Positions 46,641 to 59,479 of a stretch of 64,000 bases of DNA are shown here, piece after piece. The position numbers and the translations under genes were made by a program. Below the pieces are notes generated by a model. The model worked only from the letters and a program-made list of their open reading frames with translations, did no database searches and was not told the DNA's origin. Source of the DNA: Penelope pileata (Eukaryota; Chordata; Aves; Galliformes; Cracidae); NCBI GenBank assembly GCA_013396635.1, contig WBMW01000425.1:48605-112604 (forward strand), given 5' to 3'. Within the stretch, counting starts at the first letter, position 1, and every line of letters begins with the position of its first letter.

Positions 46641-48596
46641 GTTAAAGTGAAAGACGGCCTCTTCCCAGCAGCTTCCGATGATGGGAGTACTATTGCTGTG
46701 TCACAGAGCGGGCAGGAAATGCTGAACCTTGCGGAGTTTCAGTGATTGTCTTCCAGTGCTTTTTTGGGGGTGGCTGGGAATTGGTGTGTTCAGGAATAAT
46801 CTGCAGTACAACAAACTATTTTCTTTCGGAGTATGAAATTTGTGCAGCACTGTTGCAGTCTGCCTCCTCTGAGTCAGATAAAGGCCATTGTTTTTAAAAA
46901 ATGGATTTCCCGTTCCCTGGAGGGTTTGCGAGCAGTGGCTGATAGCATGCAGGCACTGCTGAGTGTCCTGGGGCAGTGTGCTGTGAGCTCAGCCCCGTGG
47001 CACCCAGGGTCGGGATGGGTAGGGGGCTGGGTGGATTGCTGCCCCCTAGCACAGTGGGCTGTGGCACCCTGAGGTCTGGCCTTGTATTGCTGCTCTGAAC
47101 CCCCAGTGTTGCTGTAAGTGTTTCTGCTTCTAGCACTGCCCTGGAATGATGGGGAATTACCTGGAGGGCTTTGTGTATGAAGAACTTTGTGTAAGCAGAG
47201 GAACTACTTGTTTTCTGTGAGTAATTCCATGCATGTTCAAATTAATGTACTTGGTGTTCTGTAGCAGGGCAGAGCAAGCTTGTGTAAGCCCAGGTTCTCC
47301 ACAAACAGGTCTGCTTTTCTCCAGGTACCTGTTTTCCTCACCCTGGCTGTACGGGACCATGATAAACACAGAGGAGTGGCAGGCTTGGGCAAGTGAAGCT
47401 CAAATGCCTGCCTTTGATACTACTGAATTGGTTGTGTTATGCCTCTCAGCTTCCTGTTTCTGAGCTGAACCACTGTGTCTCAATGGGCAGAGAGTAGCAC
47501 TGTGTAATTCTTGCGAAGAGAAGGTAGAAGCCTGAGTCATTCAGACAGGCTCATTACTGCAGGTCTGGCAGCCTGCAGCCAAGGCACCCAGCACATGGAG
47601 AGCCACTCTCCCCCAGACTCACAGGCGAGGTGTCTGTGCACACACATGCCCTGGTACCACTGTTTCCCAGCTGTGACTGGGCCCCAGGCATGCTCCTGCT
47701 GCCACTGCTCTGCTGTCCTGGAGGGTTCTGGACACTGCTCAGTGCCCACATGCTGCCAGGGGGCAGCCAGGTGTGCTGGGGTGCTCCGACTCTGCAGTGT
47801 AGGTCTGACCGGTTGCATCCTTCCCATCAGTCATCACTATTCCTAAACAAATAGACAGTTTCTTTTCGCTGCCTATCAGAAAGATATATTCTACATCAGT
47901 ATTATAATGCATCCTTGAGGCATTATTTGATCTGATGAGCAGTCTGATGGCAATGCCCTGGACACTTATGGCTTCTCTTCAACTTATGACAGAGGAAGGC
48001 AAAGGTACTTTGCTTGCACCCTGTGAAAAGAGGACTCTTGTATATCCCCTACAGGTTAAGTAAAGCATCATTTTACAGCTGCAATTTTGCTTTTCCATAT
48101 TGTACATACAAGTGAAAAAGTTTATCTCTTGCAATTTTCCACCCTGTCACAATAATCTGTTTTTTGAGTAAGAAGATCTGAGATACAGAGTCAGTGCATG
48201 CATTTCCTGTCTCAGAAGCTGTGTGCTGCCTTCAGGGTGGGTGCCTCTTCAGAAAGTGGGAAATTATCAGGCAGCCTGGGTAGTATCCTGCATAAAATCC
48301 ACCAGTGTGTCGGTGTTGGAGACTACTGTTGTTTCATCATGGGACTGCTGCCAGAGCACCGTCTGAATAACGCATGCAAATGTGTTATCTATCTTAAGTA
48401 CTTATTAATTTCTTTGCCAGTCAGGCTGTTTGTTTCTTGTTCTCTTTCCAGTTGGACCAACAATGTTTTTTAAACTATTATTTGTAGTCTAGTTTAACCT
48501 GACAATCAGATGTTTTCACTGATTTTTGGTTTGGTATTTGTTGTGCCTTAAAAACATCTTAATACATCTCTTTAAGAGTAATATATATCATAGAAT
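46641..48596 (+). other. presumed CYSTM1 intron 1, left part
   Basis: Ordinary non-coding sequence with no exon recognised. It would be intronic if the CpG island is the CYSTM1 promoter. Confidence 0.4.
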
Positions 48597-49286
48597 CATA
48601 GAATGGTGTGAGTTGGAAGGGACCATAGAGATCATCTTGTTCCAACCCCCCTGCCATGGGCAAGGACACCTCCCACCAGACCAGGTTGCCCAGAGCCCCA
48701 TCCAGCCTGGCCTTGAACACTTCCAGGGAGGGGACATCTACAGCTTCTCTGGGCAACCTGTTGCAGTGTCTCACCACCCTCACAGGGAAGAATTTCCTCC
48801 TTATATCTAGTGTAAATCTACCCTCTTNNNNNNNNNNNNNNNNNNNNNNNNNNNNNNNNNNNNNNNNNNNNNNNNNNNNNNNNNNNNNNNNNNNNNNNNN
48901 NNNNNNNNNNNNNNNNNNNNNNNNNNNNNNNNNNNNNNNNNNNNNNNNNNNNNNNNNNNNNNNNNNNNNNNNNNNNNNNNNNNNNNNNNNNNNNNNNNNN
49001 NNNNNNNNNNNNNNNNNNNNNNNNCCACACAGCTTGGCATCATCTGCAAACTTGCTGAGGGTGCCCTCGATCCCACTGTCCATGTCACCAACAAAGATGT
49101 TAAATAGTACTAATCCCAGTACTGATCCCTGAGGAGCACCACTCGTCACTGGTCTCCATTCAGACACTGAGCCATTGACCGCCACTCTCTGAGTGCAGCC
49201 ATCCAGCCAATTCCTTATCCAGCGAGTGGTTTGTCCATCAAACCCATATTTATCCAGTTTATCAACCGGAATGTTGTGTGGGACAT
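48597..49286 (-). mobile_element. CR1 LINE, young, interrupted by an assembly gap
   Basis: Left part 48597-48827 is the reversed 3' end (ATCATAGAATCATAGAATGG, then GAGTTGGAAGGGACCATAG). Right part 49025-49286 is the reversed RT region, whose minus-strand translation gives VAVNGSVSEWRPVTSGAPQG, FNIFVGDMDSGIEG and SKFADDAKLC with an intact FADD. The frame is open up to the gap. It is almost the same sequence as 28356-28735 (3' part) and 29464-29907 (RT part), so all belong to one recent subfamily. It ends at GGACA, a 5' truncation within the RT. Confidence 0.95.
48828..49024. other. assembly gap (197 N)
   Basis: Undetermined bases inside the young CR1. The flanks are about 600-700 bp apart in a complete element (compare 6009-7309), so the gap is probably undersized. 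Confidence 0.95.
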
Positions 49287-52200
49287 CTTATATACTTACA
49301 TGTTTCTTACATATCTCTAATGTAGCACATTACACAAGCACTTGTACCAAGTGCACAAGAAGGCTTTCAAAGTCTGAAACCAGGCCACTAATGTCCATGT
49401 CTACAATGTCCATATCTACAGTGTATTCTCTAAAAAGGGCTTTTCTTTTTCATGCATCTTGCCACACTTCAGGGCAGGATCTCAGCAAAAGTATGAGCAC
49501 CAAGTGCCTTGACTTGTAACAGTGGAGGATCTGTGCTGCGGTACTTTTCATCATGGTAATCGTTAGTCTGTGCTGTTAAATCATGTATTCTGAAAACCTT
49601 AGATAAGATGTCTGAAAAATTTGAAACTTTTTCTCTCTAAGGGTGCAATCCACATAATATCAGTAACAAAACACTGGGTTCAGTCTTTTTTTTTCTTCTA
49701 ACACTTCTGTTGTAGGAACTACACAAGCAGCTCTTCAGTTTCATACTGTTGCTTTTGCCATGCAGATCATGTAGGTATACAGTGGACAGCATATTCCAAG
49801 CAAGAAAATTAGGGGGTGAGTGATGGATAGTATTTTTGAAGAGCTTCAGAACAATTAGCATTGTTAATAATGATTAACAAGACATTGAAAATTGTCAGCA
49901 GAAACAAAACATTTCCTGGAAATGTGCCAACAGTGGTTCTGTCAAGAAGGTGTGACAGGTAATGAGACTAGAGAGTAGGGTTGGGTTTAAGCTTTCTGTT
50001 TGGAGGGGCTCAGGGGTTGGCCGTGAACACCAGCCAGGCAGACTGGAGGCCTCTGCGGGTTCCAAGGTTCCTGAAGGAGGCAACACCTGGCTTGGGCACT
50101 TGCAAGGGTTAAATGCCTGTTCATCCAAACCTGTGGAGGTTCAGCCAGCAGAGGTGCCTGCCCTGGTGGCTTCTGCCCTTTGGAACGGCAGCTGAGCTGT
50201 TGTTCAGGGAAGTTCTGCCAGCCACTTGAATAAAGGTGAGGAAATCCATGTCTTCCTGATGATCACAGAGTATATCCTCTTCCCCCAAGGACCTTCTAAG
50301 GAAATTGGTTTGAACAAAGCAGTGCTTTTAAACTCTTCTTTTGATAGCACAAAGCTGGGCTTTTTCTGTTCTACCTAGACCTGCATTTTGGGAAGCAAAA
50401 TGGTTTTGAGCAGCCTTTGATGGAACAGGTGGGTGCAGTTCTGCTGTCCTGTTACTGTACCACGCTGATAATGCTGCCTGGTGGAGTGGGTGGGCAGCCA
50501 TGAGAGGAGGTTCTTCCTGGAAGCAAGAAGGAATCTCTTACAATTTATCCTTAATGTACCTTTTATGCAATCACTATATGGCACTTGGAAAGAAGCTGGT
50601 AAGAGGGAAACACAGAACCAGTGCCATTTAAAAGCCTCTTGTACTTTTTTCATTTGGATACCATTCATATGAAATGTCATTTAAATTCTGGGCTTATTGT
50701 CAGGCGCTGTGTTGTTGATGTTCAATGTACTTTCCATTAGCGCTCTGTATTGGAAAACTTCCTCCTAGTGCTGCAGGCATCAGCAGGGTGGGTCATGTCA
50801 GGGCGCTCTGCTTCCCTCCTCGGGGGCTGTGCCACTCACCATGTCCTCTGTCTTGGCCCGTATGAAGGCCTCCTGGGTCAATATCCAGCGTGCGCAGCGT
50901 GATTCCCCCTGACCCAAACAGTGCATGGAATATGGTGGTCGTTCTGCTGCCATGAAAGCAGACTTTTGTATCTAAAAGCTGGTAATACTTCTGTTTTTTT
51001 TTTTTTTTTTGTTTTGTTTTTTTTGTGGGGGTAGATTATCTTCATTTTTCATTTTATATATTTTTTAAACTTAGTAATCCCCCACTTGTTTTCAAAGAGC
51101 TATTTCTTGTGCTGTTCCCTATGCAATGGAAGGCTTTTAACGTTGTTTCAGCACACAGATCAAATTGTCATGTCCCCTGATATACACAACTTTAACAAAA
51201 TTGACGTATTTTCATAGGAGATTGCATTTGAAGACTCAGGCCTTCAGCTGCCCATAAGGATTGCTGTTTCTTCACAGGTGGGTTAGCAGCTGTGAGCACC
51301 TACTGTGTAAATACAGATGTTTCTTCCACATGTACTGGTTCCAGTTTTGCAGAGATGTCAAAGTGTCCTCACTACTAGCAATTAGACACAAATTCTTGCT
51401 GGTCTCCAGTCACTTTACTAGAATTGCTAGAATTGTACTGACTCCAAAAGAGGTACATGGGAGGGCCAGCATTGTAAGGGGCCTCCTGAGGGAGGGCAAA
51501 GGTGGGTCAGTTTGACAGTGTGAAGGCTCCGTATGTGGGAACTCTCATGCTTACAGAAGAGCTTTCCTTCCATTGTGCTTTCCTGTTTTGTTCTTGGTTG
51601 CTTTTCCTGCCCTGTTACCTTCTGACCAAAAGTTCCACTTGTTCTGGACCTGGTGCTGTGCCGCAGGGCTGCTTGCGCAAAGTAGGAGATAGCAAGGAGA
51701 TTAATACTTTGTGGGATCTTCATTTATTTGCTTAGGAAAAAATTCTTCCCTGTGATTCCTAAACACGTGGGATAAAGGTAAATCTTACTGGATTCATCTC
51801 TGGATCTTTCTATCTTCATTAACCCACTCAAAAATAAATGAGAGGGGAGCAGCAAGTGTCAAGCTTCCCAAGGGGGAGAGGGTCGCTGCTGCGGTCCCAG
51901 CACAGGGGTCTGTGGGAAGGGGTGAGGAGGTGGCAGCTTGTGCATGGTGAGACCTCTCCCAGGACTAGTAAAACTGAGGTTGCCTCCAGAGATTGAGGAA
52001 GAATCTGATACCTCCTCAGTGAAGCGGAAGGAGAGGTTGTGTTTGTTACTTTGAGTGATGTGCAGGAAGGCAGTCCTTGCCTTATGTGCAAGGAGATGCC
52101 AGGCTGGCTGCTCTTGTGGGAAGGACCTTGCCATTGGTGTGGTGCCACCTGGGCCCCATGTTTGTTTTGGGGGTGAGAGCAGCCCTGAGGCTGCAGGGGA

Positions 52201-52363
52201 AGGGGATGGAGCAGCACCTTACTGCAGCAGTGCATTCCAGGGCCACCTACGGCTGCATGCTCGCTTAGGGAAGGAAAGAAACAGAGGCATAGGGATGGGC
52301 AACGAGAGCACATCCTGTGCCTGCTCAGTGAGTCGGATGTGTTACAGCTACACAGGAATGCTG
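49287..52363 (+). other. presumed CYSTM1 intron 1, middle part
   Basis: No exon recognised. A poly-T stretch with a few G interruptions lies at 50993-51024. Otherwise unremarkable. Confidence 0.45.
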
Positions 52364-52415
52364 ATCATAGAATCATCAAGGTTGGAAAAGACCTCTAAGA
52401 TCATCCAGTCCAACA
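52364..52415 (-). mobile_element. CR1 3' tail fragment
   Basis: ATCATAGAATCATCAAGGTT followed by GAAAAGACCTCTAAGATCATC is a reversed CR1 tail of the kind with a short 3' UTR. Only about 50 bp are recognisable. Confidence 0.75.
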
Positions 52416-52509
52416 TGTGCATCTGAAGAAAATCATACAACCGGTAATGTCTTAGTACACCAAGAACAGATAGGATGCGTGCTTGGTGACATCAGAGAAG
52501 TCAGTGTTT

Positions 52510-52562
52510 GCTGGATTTGATGATCCTTGGGGTCCCTTGCAACCCGGGCCATTCTATGATTT
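52510..52562 (+). mobile_element. CR1 3' tail fragment
   Basis: TTGATGATCCTTGGGGTCCC and then GGGCCATTCTATGATTTA is a forward CR1 tail. It lies about 100 bp from the reversed tail at 52364, so the two form an inverted pair. Confidence 0.75.
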
Positions 52563-55500
52563 AGTGCTAAACTGAAGTTTCACATGAGGTGAGACTGCAG
52601 TGCTGCCCTGGCTCTTCCTGCTGGGACTTCCTGGTGTGCCGTGAGAAACAAATGGCTTTACTTGACATGGTGGCTTCTTTCTTTAGAGTTTTGTCTTCAA
52701 AGTGCTTGTTGGGGAACCCACAACTATGACTCCTGATGCAAGCTCATAGGAGTTAGTCTTGATTGCAGCTTCTGTGGAATTAGGATTTAGGGTGAGAACC
52801 CACAGCAGCACATGATACTATGCTTGACTAGGAGCTCAAGTATGTCTCAGAAAAGTATCTGTTTAATGATTTAAGGCCCTGCCTTGCTAACACATACCTA
52901 GGTCAGTGAATAGGGCATGTAAAATCATGTATGAGTTTGTGAGAAGGGAGAAGAAATAACTATTGTCATGCAGCTCAAAATGGGCAAATAGAGAAGAGTT
53001 GACTGGTAATGGAAGTGGGGAGAAGGAAAAAATATTCCATAAAATGTATATTGGGACACAGCCACTTGCAGGAAGGCTGACCTTCGCAGTTGAGGGAGAC
53101 TGGATGGGCGTTGTACTTAGGACCTCTGGAGGATTCCACAGCCACCTTCTAGCCTTGCTGAATGCCTTTATAAAGTTTTCAGGAGTTTACTCTTCTCATT
53201 CATCAGATAAATTTTCAATATAGTTGCTGAAATTGTTCTTTCTGGGTGCTCTTGTTTACTTTTGGCCTAGTCTCAGTTGTGGTACTTTGCGTTCAGTTCT
53301 GAGGGGGGAAAAGTCACTTACCTGGTAGACCCTTAACCTCATTTTTCTCCTTTTTATTTTTTTTTCCTGTTGTGTTCTGACATAACTATGCAGGTGTTTG
53401 GTTTCTTGTATATTATCTCCCATTTTCCCCTCTCTGTGTTACCAAGCAGAAGCTCAGGTATGTGTTCTTCTTCAATCCTACCTCACCTTTGAAAGCTGCT
53501 TAGTGAGGAAGCTGGGCAGCCATGGGGTTATGCCAGATCCCCTGCCTGGGCACCGAAGGGAGTGGGGAAGGGAGGGAATGGTCAACCTTGGCAGCAGGGG
53601 ATGCTGCCAGCATGAGTCTCTACAGCCAGCGAGTGGATTGATGATCGAGTTTGTTATCCACTGCCTGAGTTCACAGCCAGCTGAGCAATTGCAGTGTATG
53701 TAAGCCTAGTTACAGTGCTAAAATGGCACTGGTACTGAATGCAGATGCATGAATTGGTGCACATGAAGGGATAGAAGGGAAGACCTGGCAGGACATGGAA
53801 CTGCCTGGCTGTGAGCTCTGACCCTCCTCTTGGGTAGGAAGACTTGGGGAAAGCAAAGTAATGAATGTGACTCTTTACTGGAGCTTGACAGTGATTGCTA
53901 AAACAGGCTGGGCTCTAGGGGCCTTACGATCTGTGGTGCACTGCCGTGGAGTTTGCAGGATGTCAGGTGGCACGTGGGAGTGAGCTGGAGGCTTGCGACC
54001 ATGGCTGGCAGCCCTGGGGCTCCTCTGGCTCAATGGAAACATAAAGGCATGAGGGCAGCTGCCAATCTCGCTTCCTGCAGTCACTCACAGGGGCAGGAAG
54101 CATGAGCAAACCTACGGGTCCACCTGCTCCAAGCCATGGGCGTGGTGGGGAGGCTGGGGCAGCTCTGGGTTCCTGTGGCTGGCTTGGGCATGGGGGACTG
54201 TGTGCTCACTCCAGCCTCGTTCATCCTCTGGAGCTTGCATTTGGACACTCCTTTGGGCTGAATTTCTGGGTTAGATGAATGTTAGTGATCTTAGTTACCC
54301 CGTTCTCTAGTCTCTTGCACCAGAGTAGACTGTGGGGGCTTGCTGCCTGCCTTTTGCCAGTTCTTTGAAGGGAGAACTTCCTTGCTGCCAGCTGGGTGGA
54401 GGTGTTGCAGTGCAGCAAGAGGGTTAAAAGCCTGAAGCTAAGCTCCTGCTGTGCTTCTCTGTTTTAAAATGAGCAGTTAAGTGGGCCAGCAGTCCTGGCA
54501 CTGGAAAAAGTGAATAAAATTCCTTTAATATTCGGCAGTGATTTAAGAGTTAAAGCTCTTGTCAAGGGCATTAAGAAATATGCATTTGAAAGGTACAAGC
54601 ACTGCCTGAGCAGTTAGTTGGGACTGTGTTAGGCTTGCACAGTGAGAAGAGAATTAGAAATAACTGGAGCTGGTGAGGCCTACGCAGGCCTGGCCTCACA
54701 GTGTGTCCCACAACAGTGCTCAGAAACACACAGAGGGCTCCCGCAGCCTCCCAGGGGAGAAGAGGCAGTTCTCTCTGATGTAGGGAAGTAGCGAACTGCA
54801 AACAAACAGCATTCAGTTCAACATTGTCAGAGGCTGCAGCAGCTAAACATAGCCTGGAGCCTCGAGTTCATAGTTGTGTGGGTTCTGTGCACAGTGACTG
54901 TTAGGGACTCACTATAGAGTTATAAAAGTGAAATTCTTTTGTACGTGTCGCTCCAGAGCTCAGTCTTGATGTGCTGATGGTCTCCTCTGGCCTCAGCCTG
55001 CACATCTGCAAGAGCTGGTACAGAACTTTGAGTGTCCAGGGTGGTTGGGCTCAGCTACTTGCCTTTGCCATCCCTCTCTGAAGAGGATCCTTCTGATTGC
55101 TCTCTTCCCTGCCAGCAGCACTGAGCTGCAGTGAAGACACATTGTGCTTGTGGTATTTCTCCCAGAACCTCCTGGTATGTGGGAGGAGGTGTGTGACAGG
55201 GAAATGGTGACCCTTCTGCACCCTATTGCAGTGAGAGAAAATAGCAGGGTACGGCTACTGGAACGAGGAAAGCTCCTGGACACATGGTATTGCAGACACT
55301 TAGGTTTCCCAAGCAGAGAGAAGCTTCATGAACTTAGCGCAAGGGATGTCTTGCTCAGTTATGCTGCTTGAACACTAATTAAAGTTGCATCACTGTGGTG
55401 ACATTTGTGTCTTCTGATGGCTGTAGCATGAGTAATGCACTGGATAGCTTTTATGAACTTCAAGTCTCCGAAATGTCTTTAATGTTGCTTGTTGACTGAT

Positions 55501-56149
55501 CCCAACGTCCTGATTGCTTGTGATTGCTTAATGGTTCTGCTGCATATTATTGGAAGAGTAGATAACGCGCTGGCTTACAGTGTCATCAGGAAACTCTTCA
55601 CACATAGTCTTGTTCCAGAGTAATATTCTAGAATCTAGATGCTTGTAACAGTCAGCAGAAGTGTAATGTCATTCTGTTCCAGAATGAAGCACACTTCTGC
55701 TGGAGATGTGTCCACTCACTGAGGCTATCTAGCATGCGTCTTGAGTAGGCTGCTTTTCCACATGCTTTATCTTTTTCATATTGATATGAACATGAAGTAA
55801 TAGCTTTTAAATGTCTCCTGAAAGCAATTTGCTTGTGAGTGGAAGCAGAAGGAATTTTCTTTGCAGTAGCAAAGTTGTTAAATTTCTTAGTGAGCAGCTA
55901 ATGCTTAACTGAAAATGGGCTAGCTGCTCTCTCTGCTGCTGTGAACTCCTGTCATGTAAAGGAAATCACTTCAACTCAGGCTCTGGCCCTGTGATAGGGT
56001 TAAAAATAAACCTGCTGCTTGACCAGGTACTTTCAGGTCTGTTATGTCAAACTCCAGTCCTCTGGAGAGCAGTCTGAAATTAGGTTTATGTGCTTGTGGA
56101 TGAAGCAGCTGAAAGCAAACCAACTCTTCTGTTTGTTTTCCTTCTGCAG
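52563..56149 (+). other. presumed CYSTM1 intron 1, right part
   Basis: No exon, RNA gene or repeat family recognised. It ends in a pyrimidine-rich acceptor tract (TTTGTTTTCCTTCTGCAG) directly before the CYSTM1 coding exon. Confidence 0.5.
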
Positions 56150-56391
56150 GACAGATTCTGCACCCCAAATGAACTACGAAAATCCTCCACCTTACCCAGG
56201 CCCAACGGCCCCCTACCCACCATATGCACCACAGCCGGGTGGTCCTGCCGGCCCCTATCCCGGCTATCCTCCCGGACCTACGGGGCCATACCCACCAGGC
56301 CAGCCAGGTTATCAAGGTTACCCGCAGTACGGATGGCAAAATGCACCCCCGCCTCCAGGACCAGTGTATGCAGACGGACCTAAAAACACAG
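56150..56391 (+). CDS. CYSTM1: CYSTM1 first coding exon (cysteine-rich transmembrane module-containing protein 1), partial
   Basis: Exon bounded by an acceptor (TTCCTTCTGCAG, AG at 56148-56149) and a donor (ACACAG/GTATGC, GT at 56392-56393). The start codon is at 56169-56171 after 19 untranslated bases, with C at -3, a weak initiation context. I chose it because family members begin MN-x-ENPPPYPG. It encodes 74 residues and the first base of codon 75. The product is proline-, glycine- and tyrosine-rich: NPPPYPGPTAPYPPYAP, then PGPYPGYPPGP-type repeats, GYQGYPQYGW (a hallmark shared with human CYSTM1) and GPVYADGPKNT. PPPY at residues 6-9 fits a WW-domain-binding motif. The family protein is about 100 residues, with a short cysteine-rich C-terminal membrane segment, and sits at the plasma membrane. 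Its molecular role is poorly known. The spilled base G fits the conserved continuation T-V-Y-V-V-E-D. The cysteine-rich exon was not found before the window end. Confidence 0.92.
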
Positions 56392-57094
56392 GTATGCCTA
56401 GCAGCAGTGGTGTGGGGTAACTGTGAACCCTTTCTGTCTTAGAAATGGGTGAGTATGAATGCATGACCTTGACGTAGTATGGTTACCAACTTCTGGTCTT
56501 AACGGAACTGGGGGAGGTGGAGACCTGTTTGAGGTAGGTGTTCTGATTATAGCTTGTTTTCCTGCTTTATTTTGGTTTTGTGCCTCTGATAGTTCTGTGG
56601 CTTGTTGAAGATCCTTTATGCTGATTCTTCAAGAAAACCTTTACACTGACATTGTTGTACTCATGCTTTGCAGGCTTTACGTTTCCCACAACTCTCATTC
56701 TGCCTGTCTTCTAGTTGATAAAAAGTTCAGCTGAAGGCTGCAGAGCTAAAGCTGTTAATCCTCAAATGTGCAATTCTTACTCAATTAACATGCATCAATT
56801 TTCTTGAGCCTCGGAATAACTGTCCAGGTGATCTTGTAGTACCACTGGAATAATTCCTGGACTTCTGAGTGTCTTTGTGAAGCTATTTTTTTTTTTTTGG
56901 GTGAGGGATGACCCAGAACAAAAGCTGACAGGTTTCTGAGGAAGAGGAAGACAGTGTAACTTATCTTGGTTATCTTGCTAGGTAGCTGGTCCTTCTGTGT
57001 GCCACTTGCCCTCAGTGTGGTATGCTCATTTAATCAGGACACTCATAGCTCTCTTGAGGCTTGCTGTGGTGCTTGGTGCAGGCTTGAATTGTCA

Positions 57095-57511
57095 GAGTAG
57101 GGCCACAAAGGTAAGGAAGTACTGGAGCAACTTTTATATGAGGAGGAGCTGAAGGAGCTGGAAATCTTCAGTCTGGAGAAGAGGAGATTCAGGGGGATCT
57201 CCTCAATGCCTGTAAATACCTGAAGGGAGGGTGCAGAGGAGGTGGATCTAGACTCTTCTCAGTGTTGCCCAGTGACCAGACAAGAGGCAGTGGGCATGAT
57301 CTGAACCACAGTAGGTTTTCCCCTGAACAACAGGAAGCACTTCTGTGCTTTACGGGTGACTGAACACTGGCATGGGTTGCCCAGAGAGGTGGTGGAATCC
57401 TCCTCCTGGGAGATGCTCAGAATGCCATCTGGATGAGGTCCTGGACAGGGTGGGGTGCACTGGATGATCTCCAGAGGTCCCTTCCCACCTTGACAACACT
57501 GGGACTCTGGC
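57095..57511 (+). mobile_element. CR1 LINE 3' fragment, old
   Basis: Recognisable CR1 3' organisation in decayed form: GGGCCACAAAGG, then AGGAGCTGAAGGAGCTGG, CAGTCTGGAGAAGAGGAG, TGGGTTGCCCAGAGAGGTGG and GATCTCCAGAGGTCCCTTCC. The terminal ATTCTATG repeats have decayed. It lies in the sense orientation of CYSTM1. Confidence 0.85.
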
Positions 57512-59436
57512 AAGGCTTCATCTGGTCCCTGCCTTTTCCCCACCATAAAGTGGAGGGTTTAGTGTGGGTTATTTGTTAATTCTTTGTTTTGCTGGTAAGG
57601 ATGCTTACCTAGAGATCAAGTTCATTCTCATCAGTGTTTCACAGGCTTTGGTTATAAAGTCTGCTTGTGCACCATGGGGCATGTACTTAACCACTCACCA
57701 TCAACACGGGCACTCTTGCCGTCTTACCATCTCCAGTGTCTTCCTCAGTGGTAATGGTACTAATACAGGCACCATCTGTACCTCTGCTGCGATGAGTATC
57801 ACAAACAGGCCTGAGCTGTTGAGAAGAGCCTTAAGTACCTACAGCTGTCCTAGCTGTTTTGGAGTGCTGCAGGATGTGGCCAGAGCTGCTGACAGGGCTA
57901 CTCTGCAGGAATGGCTGTGGGGATCACAGGAGTGTTGTCCAGATGTACAATTTAGGTGGGAGCTGCCCTCTGGAAGGAGGGTAGATTCAAGGTCTGTATG
58001 TGCTGGATGTATCTGGACTGGTCACAGAAGGACTAACCTGGGAGTGGAAAGAAGGCTTACGCTTAAATCAAAACCTGAGTCAGTGCTTTACAGCTAAGCA
58101 CTTTGGGTACTGCTGTTTTTGTAAAGACTGTAGGACAGAGTGAGTGTTGAAGCATTTGATAAGTTGTCAGGACTCGGAAAATTCCTTTGCGGCCTTTGCT
58201 GCTATGTGAAGCTGTCCTTGGCTGTTGCTTATTGAGGTTCATTCTCCATATATTGTCCTAAGCCATTGGGACAACATATGCTAGTACTTCGAGCCTTCTT
58301 GGGATTGGGATCTATATGCTCTTGCTATGTTTTTGAGATAACTGCCTTCTTTGTCCCTCTATCACTTTGTGATACTCTGACTCAACAGTACACTTGGGAC
58401 AGAGGTATGTTCAAGGCCCTCATTTTGTGGGAAGCTGGAACTTGAGATAGTTCCTGGTAGTTTTTCACTGCGATGAATCCAAAGGAGAGCTGACACACGT
58501 GAGTAGGTAGGCTGGACTGCGAAGAGATGTTTTCAAGAGCCTGTTTTTCCAGCATTGTTGATTAAAATAGTGGATTTGGATTTGGATTCAGCTTCTGGGG
58601 CCAGTGTACATAAAAACATCCCTGGGGTTTTAATTGATGTTAAACGTCAGGAATATTCTGATGTGCGTATAGCCAGAGGGCCCAAATACGAGAAGCAAAC
58701 AATTGGTCTCAGTGATGGTAAAATGAATAACTGCAAAGCATGTGCTCAGCTTCCTCTGTGAAAGAGGGAAACCTTTGAGGGTGTCTTCCTTTCAGGAGGA
58801 GGAAGTAGCAGCATGGAGATGCTTCCTACTGCTGCTATCACATGTACTTGAAGTGTAGCTAGGGTTTTCCCTGAGAAATGCGCATCATTTGCAGTGGCTA
58901 ACAGGCGTGTCTGGGTGTTCTCAGGGAAAGTTTCCTAGTCACCCAAGCAGAAAACTTCCTTTGCTTACTGCAAGTGGCTCCTTGTTGCTATAGCCACAAA
59001 AAGGGATGCCCTAGCAGAAACTGAAGGAAGAAGTGTCCTGTTGCTTTGGGCAGTGTGGCTTTGAGCCAGATCTGCTACCTCCGATGCTGAAAGGATCCCA
59101 TATCAGACTCAGTCAGGAAACTGCACTGAACGCCCTTTGTTCAGATCAGGTCTCTCCTCTCCTTACAAACCTTTTGACTAGCACAAAGAAGAGGCTGGGA
59201 AATCTGAGAGGACCAGTGGTGAAATAATTGTCTTTCACCAAACCCAGGCTTATGCTGCAAAAGGCACAGTTATGTGCTAAACCTCAGCTAACACCACTGC
59301 TCTGCTGCACATTAACCCACAAAACAATGATCCTGTGGTAGATCATGTTTCTGAATTGGCTTCCTGTTGCCATGTGATCTCTGAACTAAACTTGGGAGTC
59401 TGTCTTGCATTGCATTCACTGAAGTAAATGTAATCA

Positions 59437-59479
59437 CAGAATGACTGAGACCTCTGGAGGTCATCTGGCCCAACCCCCT
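59437..59479 (-). mobile_element. CR1 3' tail, left half, split by an LTR insertion
   Basis: TCACAGAATGACTGAGACCT and then GGTCATCTGGCCCAACCCCC is a reversed CR1 tail. It continues after the LTR at about 60030 with CTGTTCAAGCAGGGTG, the expected next CR1 sequence. Confidence 0.75.

Noticed and set aside
57564..58097. 178-codon plus-strand open frame inside the presumed CYSTM1 intron
   Set aside because: No known motif and no acceptor/donor pair making it a convincing alternative exon. Starts just after a CR1 fragment.
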